DNA from: Bacteroidales bacterium
GTDB lineage: Bacteria > Bacteroidota > Bacteroidia > Bacteroidales > Tenuifilaceae
Length of the DNA: 52,816 bases
Reading direction: 5' to 3'
Assembly (NCBI GenBank): GCA_013141385.1
Contig: JABFRB010000036.1
Span: forward strand, 1-52,816
The translations under genes were made by a program, and so were the position numbers. The notes below the pieces were generated by a model. The model had not been told where the DNA came from, made no database searches, and saw only the letters and a list, made by a program, of their open reading frames with translations. Below are positions 26,172 to 34,885 of the stretch, piece by piece. The number at the start of each line of letters is the position of its first letter. Position 1 is the stretch's first letter.

Positions 26172-26651
26172 TTAATTACTACTCCTATTCTCAAAACTAT
26201 TCATTATTTCTCTTAAATCATTAATATAATTTTTAACCGCATTAGGTTCATTGTAATATTCAAATGTTACTTTGTGCATTTCTCCATTTGCTAGTTCTAT
26301 TTCAATCCACTCTGCACCACCATCGGCACAATCGGGACAACCAATGGTGGTTGGAAGTGCTGAAAATGAAGCAATATCAAGTTTTCCTTTAATAAGATCC
26401 CAACTATTTTCTTCTAAAATATCTGTAAAGGTAATAGGCTCTATTGTTTCTGTCCATCCATAGCGTTTATATGAAACAGAACCAGATTTCAAAGTCAAAT
26501 CCTTTTTGCAATATCCAATGCACTCACCAAACGAGGTGCCATATTTGACTTGAACTAATCCACTACTATTCTCATTTTTTGAGCAGCATGTTAAAAGGCT
26601 CAGGATGAAAATGAAAAAGAGGATAGTCCTTGTTTTTATTATACTTTGCAT
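26172..26651 (-). CDS. Hypothetical lipoprotein with a cysteine-rich middle
   Basis: A 159-residue protein with a lipoprotein signal ending LSLLTCC, so Cys 22 is probably lipidated. The mature part has two cysteine pairs, one at FGECIGYC and one at IGCPDCADGG, plus a strand-rich C-terminal half (AEWIEIELANGEMHKVTFEYYNEP). The arrangement resembles the small DUF6438 type, but I am not certain of that. Expected location is the outer or inner membrane, facing outward. It lies 120 bases upstream of nothing on its strand and follows the methyltransferase gene by about 119 bases. Confidence 0.65.
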   Translation of the reverse strand: MQSIIKTRTILFFIFILSLLTCCSKNENSSGLVQVKYGTSFGECIGYCKKDLTLKSGSVSYKRYGWTETIEPITFTDILEENSWDLIKGKLDIASFSALPTTIGCPDCADGGAEWIEIELANGEMHKVTFEYYNEPNAVKNYINDLREIMNSFENRSSN

Positions 26652-26770
26652 AGAATTGTTTTTCTATAAGATATTTTTATATGATAAAAGGTTGCGTTGT
26701 AGATGCTCGAATCCAAAGTATCAAAAGAAAGTACAAATACGTAACAACCTAGCAAGTATTGGTATAACGG

Positions 26771-27373
26771 TTATTTTTTGGCTTTCACAAAATATCCATT
26801 ATCAAAATAATAACCTACCTCTTTGAAACCAGCCAGTTTCAGAGCATCTTGAATTTGCTCAATTGTATATTTGTTGAAAATATCATCTTCGGCAAATGTA
26901 ACTTTTGATAAATCTTCTTTACTATCCATATAAATGTAAAACAGTCCATCATTCTTGAGAAGTGAATTGGCCTTTTCAAATGGCTTTTGGAGATTATCCC
27001 AAAAGTAAACAACGTTTAGACAGAACACTTTATCAAAATTCCTAGCATCAATTTCGGTTTCAAGAAAATCACCAAACATTAGGTTCACCCTATTACTATT
27101 AACAAATTGCTTGTTCCGTTTTGTTGCCCTTAAGTACATCAATTCAGAGAAATCTATTCCATAAACCTGACATGATTCATACTCCTTCGATATCAAATTA
27201 ATCCCTAGTCCCGGACCATATCCAATCTCAAATAATTTATCATTTGGTTGTATTTTAAGATCGTTAATCAAGACTTCATAACGATTTCTATTCCACTTAA
27301 TCAACATTGCTGACACAATTTTTCCGAAAAAACCCGATGGTTTTCTTAATTGCAATCCGAGACTTCTAAGCAT
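26771..27373 (-). CDS. Class I SAM-dependent methyltransferase
   Basis: A 200-residue protein with the S-adenosylmethionine-binding motif FEIGYGPGLGINLI (about residues 46-59), an acidic residue ending the second strand (YGIDFSELM), and a motif near VFCLNVVYFWDN. It belongs to the Methyltransf_11/25 type. The substrate is unknown. It is adjacent to the large TPR lipoprotein gene on the same strand (16 bases apart), so it may be cotranscribed with it. Confidence 0.83.
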   Translation of the reverse strand: MLRSLGLQLRKPSGFFGKIVSAMLIKWNRNRYEVLINDLKIQPNDKLFEIGYGPGLGINLISKEYESCQVYGIDFSELMYLRATKRNKQFVNSNRVNLMFGDFLETEIDARNFDKVFCLNVVYFWDNLQKPFEKANSLLKNDGLFYIYMDSKEDLSKVTFAEDDIFNKYTIEQIQDALKLAGFKEVGYYFDNGYFVKAKK

Positions 27374-27389
27374 AACTTGTATGTTTATT

Positions 27390-29660
27390 CTATTTTTTCA
27401 GACCAATAAACCTTCTAAAATACCCGCATTCGCTGATAATTTCCTGATAGTACTTTGTTTTTGAATAGGTGTCACGTAGTTGCTTAAAATAGACTCCGCT
27501 TCGTATAGATGCTCGATAGGTAAATTCATCAGATGAATAATATTGGTTTTGCTCACATTTGGCAGCCATAAAGCAGCATTTTGCCTTAAATTCTTTATCG
27601 GTTGATGCTTCCATTGCTTTGTTGTAGTACTCCAAGGCTTTTGCACAATCGAAGTATGGTTTATATCTAGGTGATTTTTGCTCGTCACGATAAATATATC
27701 CTACCGACAAACCTAGTATTGGTGATGAGAAAACATCGTGGGCATTACCATAATATGTCATATTGTATAAACCATTTGCCAGTAAAAAGTAGTATTGGGC
27801 TGCATTTTTAGGATCTGAAATCGCCTTGTTTTGTAGTTCTAGCAATCGTTGTACAAAAGTGTACTGCGAGAACACCTCGTTATTTTCCAAACGGAAATCA
27901 CAATCGTGGCAATCGTTGATATGAATTATAAATGGATCGGCTTGCAAACCACCATTCCCGGAATTTGGACAAGCGTCAATCATATCAAGTGCCTCTTGAA
28001 ACTTGTATTGATAAATCAAGCGAATTGCTTTGTAGGTAAATAGCGTAGCTCTTGAGTAAGGATGCAAACCGATGATGAACTTCTCAAAATCTGTTTTGTT
28101 GGGTTTGTCAATTAATACAATCAGCGAATTTATGTTTTCCTGATTATCGTAAAAAAGTTTATTTTGGTTATAATCCAAACATTGCGCTTTTACTGAATCG
28201 CCCCAGTTGCGGTATTTCTCACTTAGGCGACTCAATGCCCAGCTATTAATACACCCACTGCGTAGCGAAGGGTTATGACTCTCTTTTCCAAGCCAGATTA
28301 GCTCTTTAGCTAATTCACCCTCTGTTTTAGTTTCTGGTTTTGTGTATTGTTCAATTCTACTCATTATTCGGAAAGCACGAATTTGTTCGTTGACAAGCTC
28401 ATCGCCTTTTGAGGTGGATTCTGCCTTTGACAGATATTTTTCGGACTGTTTATAACTTCCCTGTGCTAGATTCAGATAACCTGCCACCAAATTCCACAGA
28501 TATGGTTTATTGGAATTGCCCTCATTAGCTACTTTCTGAGAGAAATTAAGCAGATCGATATCTACCTTTTTTGTGCGCAAAGCATAGCCCGAATCGGGTT
28601 TGCTCCAATAGTCTTGATTTTTAATGAAATACTCCTCGTTAATATTTACGGCACGCACCAGAAGCAAATCAAGTAGATTCGATTTTGGATTAAGTTTATA
28701 AATCTCCTGCATTGCACGCAATGGGTCAACATAAATACCCAGCAGATGCCATAGAACCTCCTTTTCGTGAGTGTTTTGTGCCAATGCCAGTGAACCTTCC
28801 CAATCGGACTCTTCTTGCGGGTGAAAACTCATGAAACTTATTTTCTTCATCACCTCGCACTGGTCGAATATAATGGAATACAGGTAATTGGCTTGACTGA
28901 AATTTTTTAACTTATAGTTTGAGGCTGCCACGTATCCCATTGCACGGTAAACAATGGTATTTTTTGATGTGAAAAGATTTAAATTCTGATTATAAAAATT
29001 GATACAATCCTCGTACAAACCTGCCTGATAAAGCAGTCGTGTATTCTGGAAAGCGTAACGTTCTTTAATAAAAGGAGATTTGGTAACGGTCATTGACTTT
29101 TTCCCACCAACCAAAAGTTTTTCCATTGTTGCCTTATCATTTCGAGGGTCAATTGTGTTTTCATCTGTCCACCATCCGGGAGCATAAGTAGTAAAGGGTT
29201 CGCAGCGTTTTGCAAAACCAAGGTAGAAAAGAAATTCTTTGGATAATGCTTTATCATCGAATGCTAGAAGTGAATTGCTTTTCAGTTCACTTTTTATGGG
29301 AAATGTATTGTTTCTCAGAAAGAATATGCAAGTATCAATTTCACCAATTCTTGATTTGTAGACTATTGAATTCAAATCCTTGGCTTTGACTTTATCAGCA
29401 AAAAAGGTTTTCCACTCTTCAATATTGGTTGAATCCATTATATGCACTGCATCCCGGTAATAATCGCTACTATAGAAGTTTTGCACGGATCTGTAAAAAG
29501 GTTTCGATTCGGGAGTATTGCTGGTTTCGGGCGCAAAAAAGGAGTTGTAGAAATCGCTAAAATCTTCTCCACCAGTACAAGCCAGTACAATTCCAGTGGT
29601 TACTAGAAGAGCAGCACTAATGGTAAGTGCCAAAAATTTTTTCGAAATCTTGCTTTTCAT
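27390..29660 (-). CDS. Large helical (TPR-like) lipoprotein of unknown function
   Basis: Not recognised beyond the general type. The 756-residue protein starts with a signal peptide and lipobox VLAC (Cys 28 followed by TGGEDFSDFYNSFF). The rest is rich in helical pairs, with TPR-like stretches (NTRLLYQAGLYEDCINFYNQNL, GYVAASNYKLKNFSQANYLYSII, LAQGSYKQSEKYLSKAES, CAKALEYYNKAMEAS). A Cys-containing section HINDCHDCDF lies near residue 590. The gene overlaps the preceding TIM-barrel-like gene by 44 bases in another frame, so the two are tightly coupled. The pair may form a surface complex, but no function can be stated. Confidence 0.7.
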   Translation of the reverse strand: MKSKISKKFLALTISAALLVTTGIVLACTGGEDFSDFYNSFFAPETSNTPESKPFYRSVQNFYSSDYYRDAVHIMDSTNIEEWKTFFADKVKAKDLNSIVYKSRIGEIDTCIFFLRNNTFPIKSELKSNSLLAFDDKALSKEFLFYLGFAKRCEPFTTYAPGWWTDENTIDPRNDKATMEKLLVGGKKSMTVTKSPFIKERYAFQNTRLLYQAGLYEDCINFYNQNLNLFTSKNTIVYRAMGYVAASNYKLKNFSQANYLYSIIFDQCEVMKKISFMSFHPQEESDWEGSLALAQNTHEKEVLWHLLGIYVDPLRAMQEIYKLNPKSNLLDLLLVRAVNINEEYFIKNQDYWSKPDSGYALRTKKVDIDLLNFSQKVANEGNSNKPYLWNLVAGYLNLAQGSYKQSEKYLSKAESTSKGDELVNEQIRAFRIMSRIEQYTKPETKTEGELAKELIWLGKESHNPSLRSGCINSWALSRLSEKYRNWGDSVKAQCLDYNQNKLFYDNQENINSLIVLIDKPNKTDFEKFIIGLHPYSRATLFTYKAIRLIYQYKFQEALDMIDACPNSGNGGLQADPFIIHINDCHDCDFRLENNEVFSQYTFVQRLLELQNKAISDPKNAAQYYFLLANGLYNMTYYGNAHDVFSSPILGLSVGYIYRDEQKSPRYKPYFDCAKALEYYNKAMEASTDKEFKAKCCFMAAKCEQNQYYSSDEFTYRASIRSGVYFKQLRDTYSKTKYYQEIISECGYFRRFIGLKK

Positions 29661-30648
29661 AGTGAGATATTATTAATGAGTCGAGATGAAAAATGGCTAC
29701 AGATCCTACATGTTTAGACAGTTTGCTTTTGAGTTGTTGAGCAGCTGTATTGCATTGTGATGGTGTGATTTCTTCAACTTTTACCACATCGTTTTTCATA
29801 AAGTAAAAACCTCGGAAAAAGAACGATTTAGAAGAGGTAAAGGTTGAAGAATTGAACCGTGTAAAATTAGCGTTATTTTCAAAATCCGATGAATTCATGC
29901 TGTTTAAAAGCTCAATTACCTTGCCATTGCGAACATGAATGCCCCACGAAAAGGCTGGCAAGGCTACATTGAGGGGTAGGGGATAGTCTGGCAGATAATC
30001 AATGTATTTGGCTGCATCCATGGTATTAAAAACAGAATTTGGTGAGGCATCAGGGATTATTTTGCCCATGTTGTAGTACATCAACATACCCCTATCTACG
30101 GGCGGTATGCCAGTAATATTTTTATATTTTACCTGATGTAGGCGAATAGTTGCCGAAAGTGTTTTTCCTTGTTCGTGCAGTTTCGTTCTGAGAACATCAA
30201 GTAATGCGAAGTAATTGCTATGAGTATTATCACTCCAGTCACAATCCATTTGAAGTTCGCAAAATGCGATATTTTTGCTTGATGCTATATTTTGAACCTG
30301 CGTTAGGATTTTTATAGCCAAATCGGTAATGTCTTGATATTTTGATTTTTGCAGCGTTTTATTTACGATGTATACAACGGGTACAACTTCGTAGCGTGGC
30401 AATACATCATCAACAAAACGAATTTTTGCAATTGGTACTGCTTTTCCCGATGGTTCGTCCAAATCAACATCAAAAAAGCGGATGTAGAGTTTCGAGATGT
30501 TTAGCTCTTCCAAGCATTTCCTTTCCGATTGGGAAAGATGGTAAACCGATTTCCAGTAATAGAATGATCGATGCGTTTCATGCTTACAAGCATTGGTAAG
30601 CAGTATGGTAATGAATGTAATGGTGATTTTTAAGCGGTATCGGTTCAT
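29617..30648 (-). CDS. Putative TIM-barrel-like lipoprotein
   Basis: A 343-residue protein with a lipoprotein signal (LLTNAC, Cys 21). The mature part looks like an alpha/beta barrel: repeated strands (LYIRFFDVDLD, VVPVVYIVNK, ELQMDCDWSDN, LSATIRLHQVKY, GMLMYYNMGK, NVALPAFSWGIH) alternate with helices. The acidic strand QMDCDWS resembles catalytic strands of glycosidase-like or DUF3142-like barrels, but no catalytic motif is firm. It ends 44 bases into the next gene, which is also a lipoprotein, so they are likely partners. No function is claimed. Confidence 0.68.
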   Translation of the reverse strand: MNRYRLKITITFITILLTNACKHETHRSFYYWKSVYHLSQSERKCLEELNISKLYIRFFDVDLDEPSGKAVPIAKIRFVDDVLPRYEVVPVVYIVNKTLQKSKYQDITDLAIKILTQVQNIASSKNIAFCELQMDCDWSDNTHSNYFALLDVLRTKLHEQGKTLSATIRLHQVKYKNITGIPPVDRGMLMYYNMGKIIPDASPNSVFNTMDAAKYIDYLPDYPLPLNVALPAFSWGIHVRNGKVIELLNSMNSSDFENNANFTRFNSSTFTSSKSFFFRGFYFMKNDVVKVEEITPSQCNTAAQQLKSKLSKHVGSVAIFHLDSLIISHYEKQDFEKIFGTYH

Positions 30649-30687
30649 CCTTTAATTAATCGGTAAAAATAAAGATGCAATTTTATT

Positions 30688-31155
30688 TTAAGGATGTTCA
30701 ATGATTCCTAGCCCTAGTTGTTTGCTCAATTTTTCAATTTCGATTTTGGCAGAATCAAGTGTTTCTGATTTTTTTACAGGCATTATCTGTTTGTTGGCTG
30801 AATCGTAAAGGATTATTCTAAAATCTTGATTAGATATATCAAGGGATCTACTGCCCTGACTATATGTTCTCCATGTTTTATTCGATTTCTTGATTCCAAT
30901 TTTCATATCTGTTGAAATTTCTAACCATTTCCCAACGCTGATTATTCCAAACAGGTTATTTGAGAACTTAATCCGTTTTTTATCAAAATCAATAAGCGTA
31001 CTTGTTGAACTAAACCCAACAAATGCACCAAGGATAATTAAGAATAGTCCAGATAGGGAAAAAAATACCAGTATTATTCCTGTTACAAATATTGTTATTC
31101 CTGCCACCATTCCAATTGGACCGAATGATTTGTCGAGTTTGTTGTTTGTTGTCAT
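30688..31155 (-). CDS. Hypothetical two-helix membrane protein
   Basis: Not recognised. The ATG at 31155 gives a protein of about 155 residues starting MTTNNKLDKSFGPIG, with two close hydrophobic helices (about 12-55), then a soluble part with strands (KKRIKFSNNLFGIISVGKWLEIS) and a helical C-terminus (AKIEIEKLSKQLGLGII). An in-frame ATG at 31182 would overlap the Fic gene. It follows the Fic gene by ten bases on the same strand and may be transcribed with it. Confidence 0.62.
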   Translation of the reverse strand: MTTNNKLDKSFGPIGMVAGITIFVTGIILVFFSLSGLFLIILGAFVGFSSTSTLIDFDKKRIKFSNNLFGIISVGKWLEISTDMKIGIKKSNKTWRTYSQGSRSLDISNQDFRIILYDSANKQIMPVKKSETLDSAKIEIEKLSKQLGLGIIEHP

Positions 31156-31165
31156 TTTTTTTATT

Positions 31166-32263
31166 TTAGTTATATAGTTCATAGTTAGTGCTTCTTCCTC
31201 CTGATGGTTCCTTACGAAGTATACTTTTGCTCATTAAATCCTGAATATCCCTAAGTGCGGTATCCTGAGAACATTTTGAAATCTTCGCCCATTTTGATGT
31301 TGTTAGTTTACCATCAAAACCTTCCAGTAAATGATTAATTATCAGTTGTTGGCGTTCGTTAAATATTGTTGTTGCATGTTGTTTCCAAAACTGCGCCTTC
31401 CCGAGCACTTTGGCAAGTATAGTATCCGATGAATTCAGTGCATTCAGCAGACAATTTAGGAACCAATAAAGCCAATCGGTAACATTCAAATTACCTTTTT
31501 GTGTGCTTTCTAGGATATTATAATAACTTTTTCTCTCAATTCTGATTTGAGCCGACATGCTGTAAAAACGCTGATGACTTTCGTCTGCTCTTGCCAGTAG
31601 CATATCGGTTAAGGCACGTGCAATTCTTCCATCCCCATCGTCAAATGGGTGAATTGTAACAAACCACAAATGTCCTAATCCAGCTTTAATTACTGGTTCG
31701 AGATGCTCATTTGCATTAAACCAGTTGATAAAAGCATCCATCTCTTTTGCAACGATTGATGAATCAGGAGCTTGAAAATGAACCTTTTCTTTCCCCATTG
31801 CTCCAGATACAACCTGCATAGGCCCAGTTGAATCATTACGCCAATTGCCAACAGTTATTTTATGCAAACTGCTTCTTCCCGCTGGAAATAGAGCCGAATG
31901 CCAACCAAATAATCTATCGTCGGATAGGGGAGAGTTAAAATTACGTGTTGCATCCATCATTAAATCGACCATCCCATCAACATTTCTATCGGATACTACC
32001 AACCCTGCAATATCCATCCCTAAATGCTTGGCAACTGATGAACGAACTTGTTCTGGGTTTAAAAACTCCCCCTCGATTTCGGTTGACTTAAGTACATCTA
32101 AAGTCATTGTTTCCAAAATGGCTTCATTCCTTAAATCAAAACCTAGGTTTTCCATTTTACCTATCACTTTTCCCTGTAAATTTCTTACCTTACTTAGGGT
32201 TGATAGTAAAACATCATTATTCCATGTAAAATTGGGCCAATCCTTAAGTTGATGTATATACAT
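31166..32263 (-). CDS. Fic family protein with DUF4172 and a C-terminal winged helix
   Basis: Fic enzymes transfer AMP or similar groups to target proteins. The ATG at 32263 starts MYIHQLKDW and gives 365 residues. The N-terminal DUF4172 region (WPNFTWNNDVLLSTL) is followed by an inhibitory-helix-type motif STEIEG (residues about 60-65), which fits the self-inhibited class II pattern [S/T]xxxE[G/N]. The active-site motif HPFDDGDGRIAR has Asp where Asn is the classical residue. The C-terminal 70 residues form a winged helix (KLTTSKWAKISKCSQDTALRDI). A DNA-binding end suits the palindrome cluster just upstream, suggesting autoregulation. Confidence 0.87.
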   Translation of the reverse strand: MYIHQLKDWPNFTWNNDVLLSTLSKVRNLQGKVIGKMENLGFDLRNEAILETMTLDVLKSTEIEGEFLNPEQVRSSVAKHLGMDIAGLVVSDRNVDGMVDLMMDATRNFNSPLSDDRLFGWHSALFPAGRSSLHKITVGNWRNDSTGPMQVVSGAMGKEKVHFQAPDSSIVAKEMDAFINWFNANEHLEPVIKAGLGHLWFVTIHPFDDGDGRIARALTDMLLARADESHQRFYSMSAQIRIERKSYYNILESTQKGNLNVTDWLYWFLNCLLNALNSSDTILAKVLGKAQFWKQHATTIFNERQQLIINHLLEGFDGKLTTSKWAKISKCSQDTALRDIQDLMSKSILRKEPSGGRSTNYELYN

Positions 32264-32367
32264 GATTATTCTCCGCAAAATATGCGGTAAATATAAACCT
32301 TATTCTCCGCATCACAAAATATTTTCCGCAAATTTTGCGGATTAAATGAGGATTATTCTCCGCAAGG
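32264..32367 (-). promoter_or_regulatory. Cluster of CCGCA-type operator candidates upstream of Fic
   Basis: Two palindromes, CCGCAAAATATGCGG at 32273-32287 and TCCGCAAATTTTGCGGA at 32325-32341, lie next to three direct copies of TATTCTCCGCA beginning near 32267, 32301 and 32354. Five such sites in 100 bases right upstream of the Fic start are far more than chance. The winged helix at the end of the Fic protein, or another regulator, is the likely ligand. Confidence 0.7.
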
Positions 32368-32497
32368 TGAACTTTGGTTTAATAATTTATAATGGTTGAC
32401 CATAAGGAATATTGATGCATCTTGGTTGTGCTTGTATTTTTCTTAAATAAATTATGAAGGCTTTTTGTCTATCGGCTTTCTAGATAATGAGCGGGCG

Positions 32498-33607
32498 TTA
32501 GTTTTTTAAATTCTTTATATAACCTTCAACTCCATCGTAAAACATATTTATTTCTCTTTTACCAAAAAATGATTTAAATCGATATTCAGCAGATAAATTA
32601 TCTTTATTGTCTTTAGGTTTATCAGTAGAATGTAATACTACATCAATTTTAGCATTATGCCTAACATTTCTTGCTAACAATTGCCTTAACTCAAAATCTG
32701 CCATTGGGAAAGAATAACCCATGAAAATTATTTTTGAAGCTTCCGAAAGTTCAATACCAGCATTTTGCCAAATTAATTTTAACTGGACATTATTTAAATC
32801 CTTTAGAAATGTTGGCATTATCAATTGACTACCTAATAATGCGCCACCATCACTAGTATGTTCATTGCTGAAATTTCGTTCACATATTCTACAAATAGGT
32901 TTATTTACATATTCGTCAATTGCTATTTTTTCAAAAAATGTTACGAATAATCTTTGGCAACGTTTACAATGTAACCAGTTCATTGAACCATGTAATTTAA
33001 GCAATTTTATATTATATAATCCCATGCCTAAAGCAAGTAAGCCAGGTATTACTTGTTCGTTTCTGTCATATGGAGTTGTATAACAACAATAGTCAACTAT
33101 GCCTTCGGAGTTTTCTATTTTACGTTTAAAGGAATTATCAATTAAAATATCCCAGTTAGTTGATATTAATGCGAAAGGATCATTTTTTTTATGTGATTTT
33201 CTCAAGGTTATTAGATAGTCAGTGAAATTTTCAATATGTCCACCTTTTGTTCGAGTAAAATGAAGTTTATTATTCAACATCATAATGATTAGACCATTAA
33301 TTTTTTGCCTTAGATCAATCAAATCTTTAGGAGAAATATTTCTAAACGCCAGATTATCAATAATACATCTGTCTATTGGTGTATATATATCTTCAAGACT
33401 TATTTTCCCAAAGTTATTTTCATCCATAAACATTGTATCTAAAAGGAAATTTTTAAAATCATTTCTATATTGTATAAATATTTGTCGATAATCAGAAGGT
33501 AGTTTATCATTTTTAATCTTGAATATTTCATCTATGAGTTCAGATTGCAATGGAGCATTTGCGCTTTTAGAAAAACCTGCTCCTAGGATATAGATTGTTT
33601 TATTCAT
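32498..33607 (-). CDS. SIR2-family NAD-binding protein with zinc-ribbon cysteines
   Basis: A 369-residue SIR2-like protein. The NAD-binding Rossmann start is YILGAGFSKSANAPL (residues 6-20), the STNWD motif is at 149-153 and LHGSMNW at 205-211, where the usual catalytic His sits in sirtuins. Two CXXC pairs (214-217 and 239-242) in the classical zinc-ribbon position follow. GYSF at 297-300 is the C-terminal NAD contact. SIR2-like proteins in such islands often degrade NAD during phage infection, while classical sirtuins deacetylate proteins. The zinc pairs make it closer to the classical layout, so either role is possible. It lies among Fic and AbiE genes. Confidence 0.83.
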   Translation of the reverse strand: MNKTIYILGAGFSKSANAPLQSELIDEIFKIKNDKLPSDYRQIFIQYRNDFKNFLLDTMFMDENNFGKISLEDIYTPIDRCIIDNLAFRNISPKDLIDLRQKINGLIIMMLNNKLHFTRTKGGHIENFTDYLITLRKSHKKNDPFALISTNWDILIDNSFKRKIENSEGIVDYCCYTTPYDRNEQVIPGLLALGMGLYNIKLLKLHGSMNWLHCKRCQRLFVTFFEKIAIDEYVNKPICRICERNFSNEHTSDGGALLGSQLIMPTFLKDLNNVQLKLIWQNAGIELSEASKIIFMGYSFPMADFELRQLLARNVRHNAKIDVVLHSTDKPKDNKDNLSAEYRFKSFFGKREINMFYDGVEGYIKNLKN

Positions 33608-33814
33608 CTTGATGTAATCTTTTGTAGTTATAATACTTTGCCAAATTGCCTTTTAATGCCTGCTAACAAATTATTTTTTCATACAACACTCCCATTCTGA
33701 AAGAATGTATATGAGTTCTTGATATTTCACCTACTAAGTTACCAATTAATTTCATCCTTCCAGTCCAAAAACCTAAACAAAAAAATGAAATATAGTTGAC
33801 TGTAAGTAATAAAG

Positions 33815-34882
33815 TTAATTTTTAGAAATTTCGTAAATCTTATACCAATAGAAAAAGGCTTCGGGGTTTGATTTTTTTAATCGATTCAATTTTGAATTCA
33901 GGGATTCACCTATAATCCAATCTTTCATTTGTAATGGATTACCATATTTTTCAATGGTTTTGGCATCGTTCTTTATTAAAGTGGCAAGATAAGCTGCTTT
34001 TGAGGCATGCGTTATGGCTTTTTCCAAATGGTAACTTTCGGAAAATACAAACCGTGTAACTCTTTGAATACCCTGTTGTAATTGGTTGAGGTCGCCTTTG
34101 CCGTCTACTCCTCTTGTTACTATGCATAGAGCAGTCTGAAAAATATCCTCCAGTACATCCTGTTCCAAAATGGTATTGTTTGCCCTATAATCAAGTTCGG
34201 TTGATGCAAATTTTTTAAATGTTGCTTTAATTGTTTCAATATCATTAACACTATCAAATAGGTTGCCAATATCGTATAGCTGTTTAATAATCTCCATACT
34301 CATGCTATCCCCGTTTTTGAAGTAGGGAATTCCTGTGGTATTCGGTGCAAAAGCAGTTAGCTTATCTCCTGTAATATCATCCAAACTAGGCGATTTAACG
34401 GTTAAGGGAGTGCCAACCTCAGGTGCAAATAGTGATTGAATATTAATTTGAACAATGTTTTGATAATGTATATCCTCAAACAGGATATCGAGCAGAACAA
34501 ATTCTTCGTCTTTACTGGTCTTATGTAAGGGGTTGTAAAAGAATTTATAGTGGGTTTTATCAATCTTCGAATTTGCATTTCGGTGATGCAACTCTTTTCT
34601 TAAGAAACCTTGTTCGGTTGCAAGTATATCCAGCAACTTATCCAAGTTGTTAGGTTTCTCAGGTATTATGATATCAATATCTATAGATAATCTTTTGTAT
34701 GAATTAAAATGAAGCATTAACGCTGTACCACCCTTAAATACAAACGACAGTTCTTGTTTTACAAGCCCTTCTAATAGCAAAAGGGCACGAATTACCTTTT
34801 CAACCAGTATTTTATCGGCATTACGATTTGCTTTTGAAACCTTGTTTATCCAGTCAATCGTTAAATTTTCTTTGTCAATCAT
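33815..34882 (-). CDS. Nucleotidyltransferase toxin of the AbiEii/AbiGii family
   Basis: A 355-residue protein with the nucleotidyltransferase signature FKGGTALMLHF at 49-59 and the metal-binding D-x-D (IDID, Asp 68 and 70). The later DUF1814 region carries DDITGDKLTAFAPNTTG near residue 185. This is the toxin half of a type IV toxin-antitoxin/abortive infection pair, believed to modify tRNA or nucleotides when phage infection removes its antagonist. It begins only three bases after the stop of the AbiEi gene, so the two are translated together. No frameshift is seen in this gene. Confidence 0.9.
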   Translation of the reverse strand: MIDKENLTIDWINKVSKANRNADKILVEKVIRALLLLEGLVKQELSFVFKGGTALMLHFNSYKRLSIDIDIIIPEKPNNLDKLLDILATEQGFLRKELHHRNANSKIDKTHYKFFYNPLHKTSKDEEFVLLDILFEDIHYQNIVQINIQSLFAPEVGTPLTVKSPSLDDITGDKLTAFAPNTTGIPYFKNGDSMSMEIIKQLYDIGNLFDSVNDIETIKATFKKFASTELDYRANNTILEQDVLEDIFQTALCIVTRGVDGKGDLNQLQQGIQRVTRFVFSESYHLEKAITHASKAAYLATLIKNDAKTIEKYGNPLQMKDWIIGESLNSKLNRLKKSNPEAFFYWYKIYEISKN

Positions 34883-34885
34883 ATT

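Noticed and set aside
26605-26826. 73-residue plus-strand frame
   Set aside because: It overlaps the start of the minus-strand lipoprotein gene, has no homology that I recognise and has an atypical composition.
31845-32252. 135-residue plus-strand frame inside the Fic gene
   Set aside because: Antisense to a conserved domain with no independent start signals; a shadow frame.
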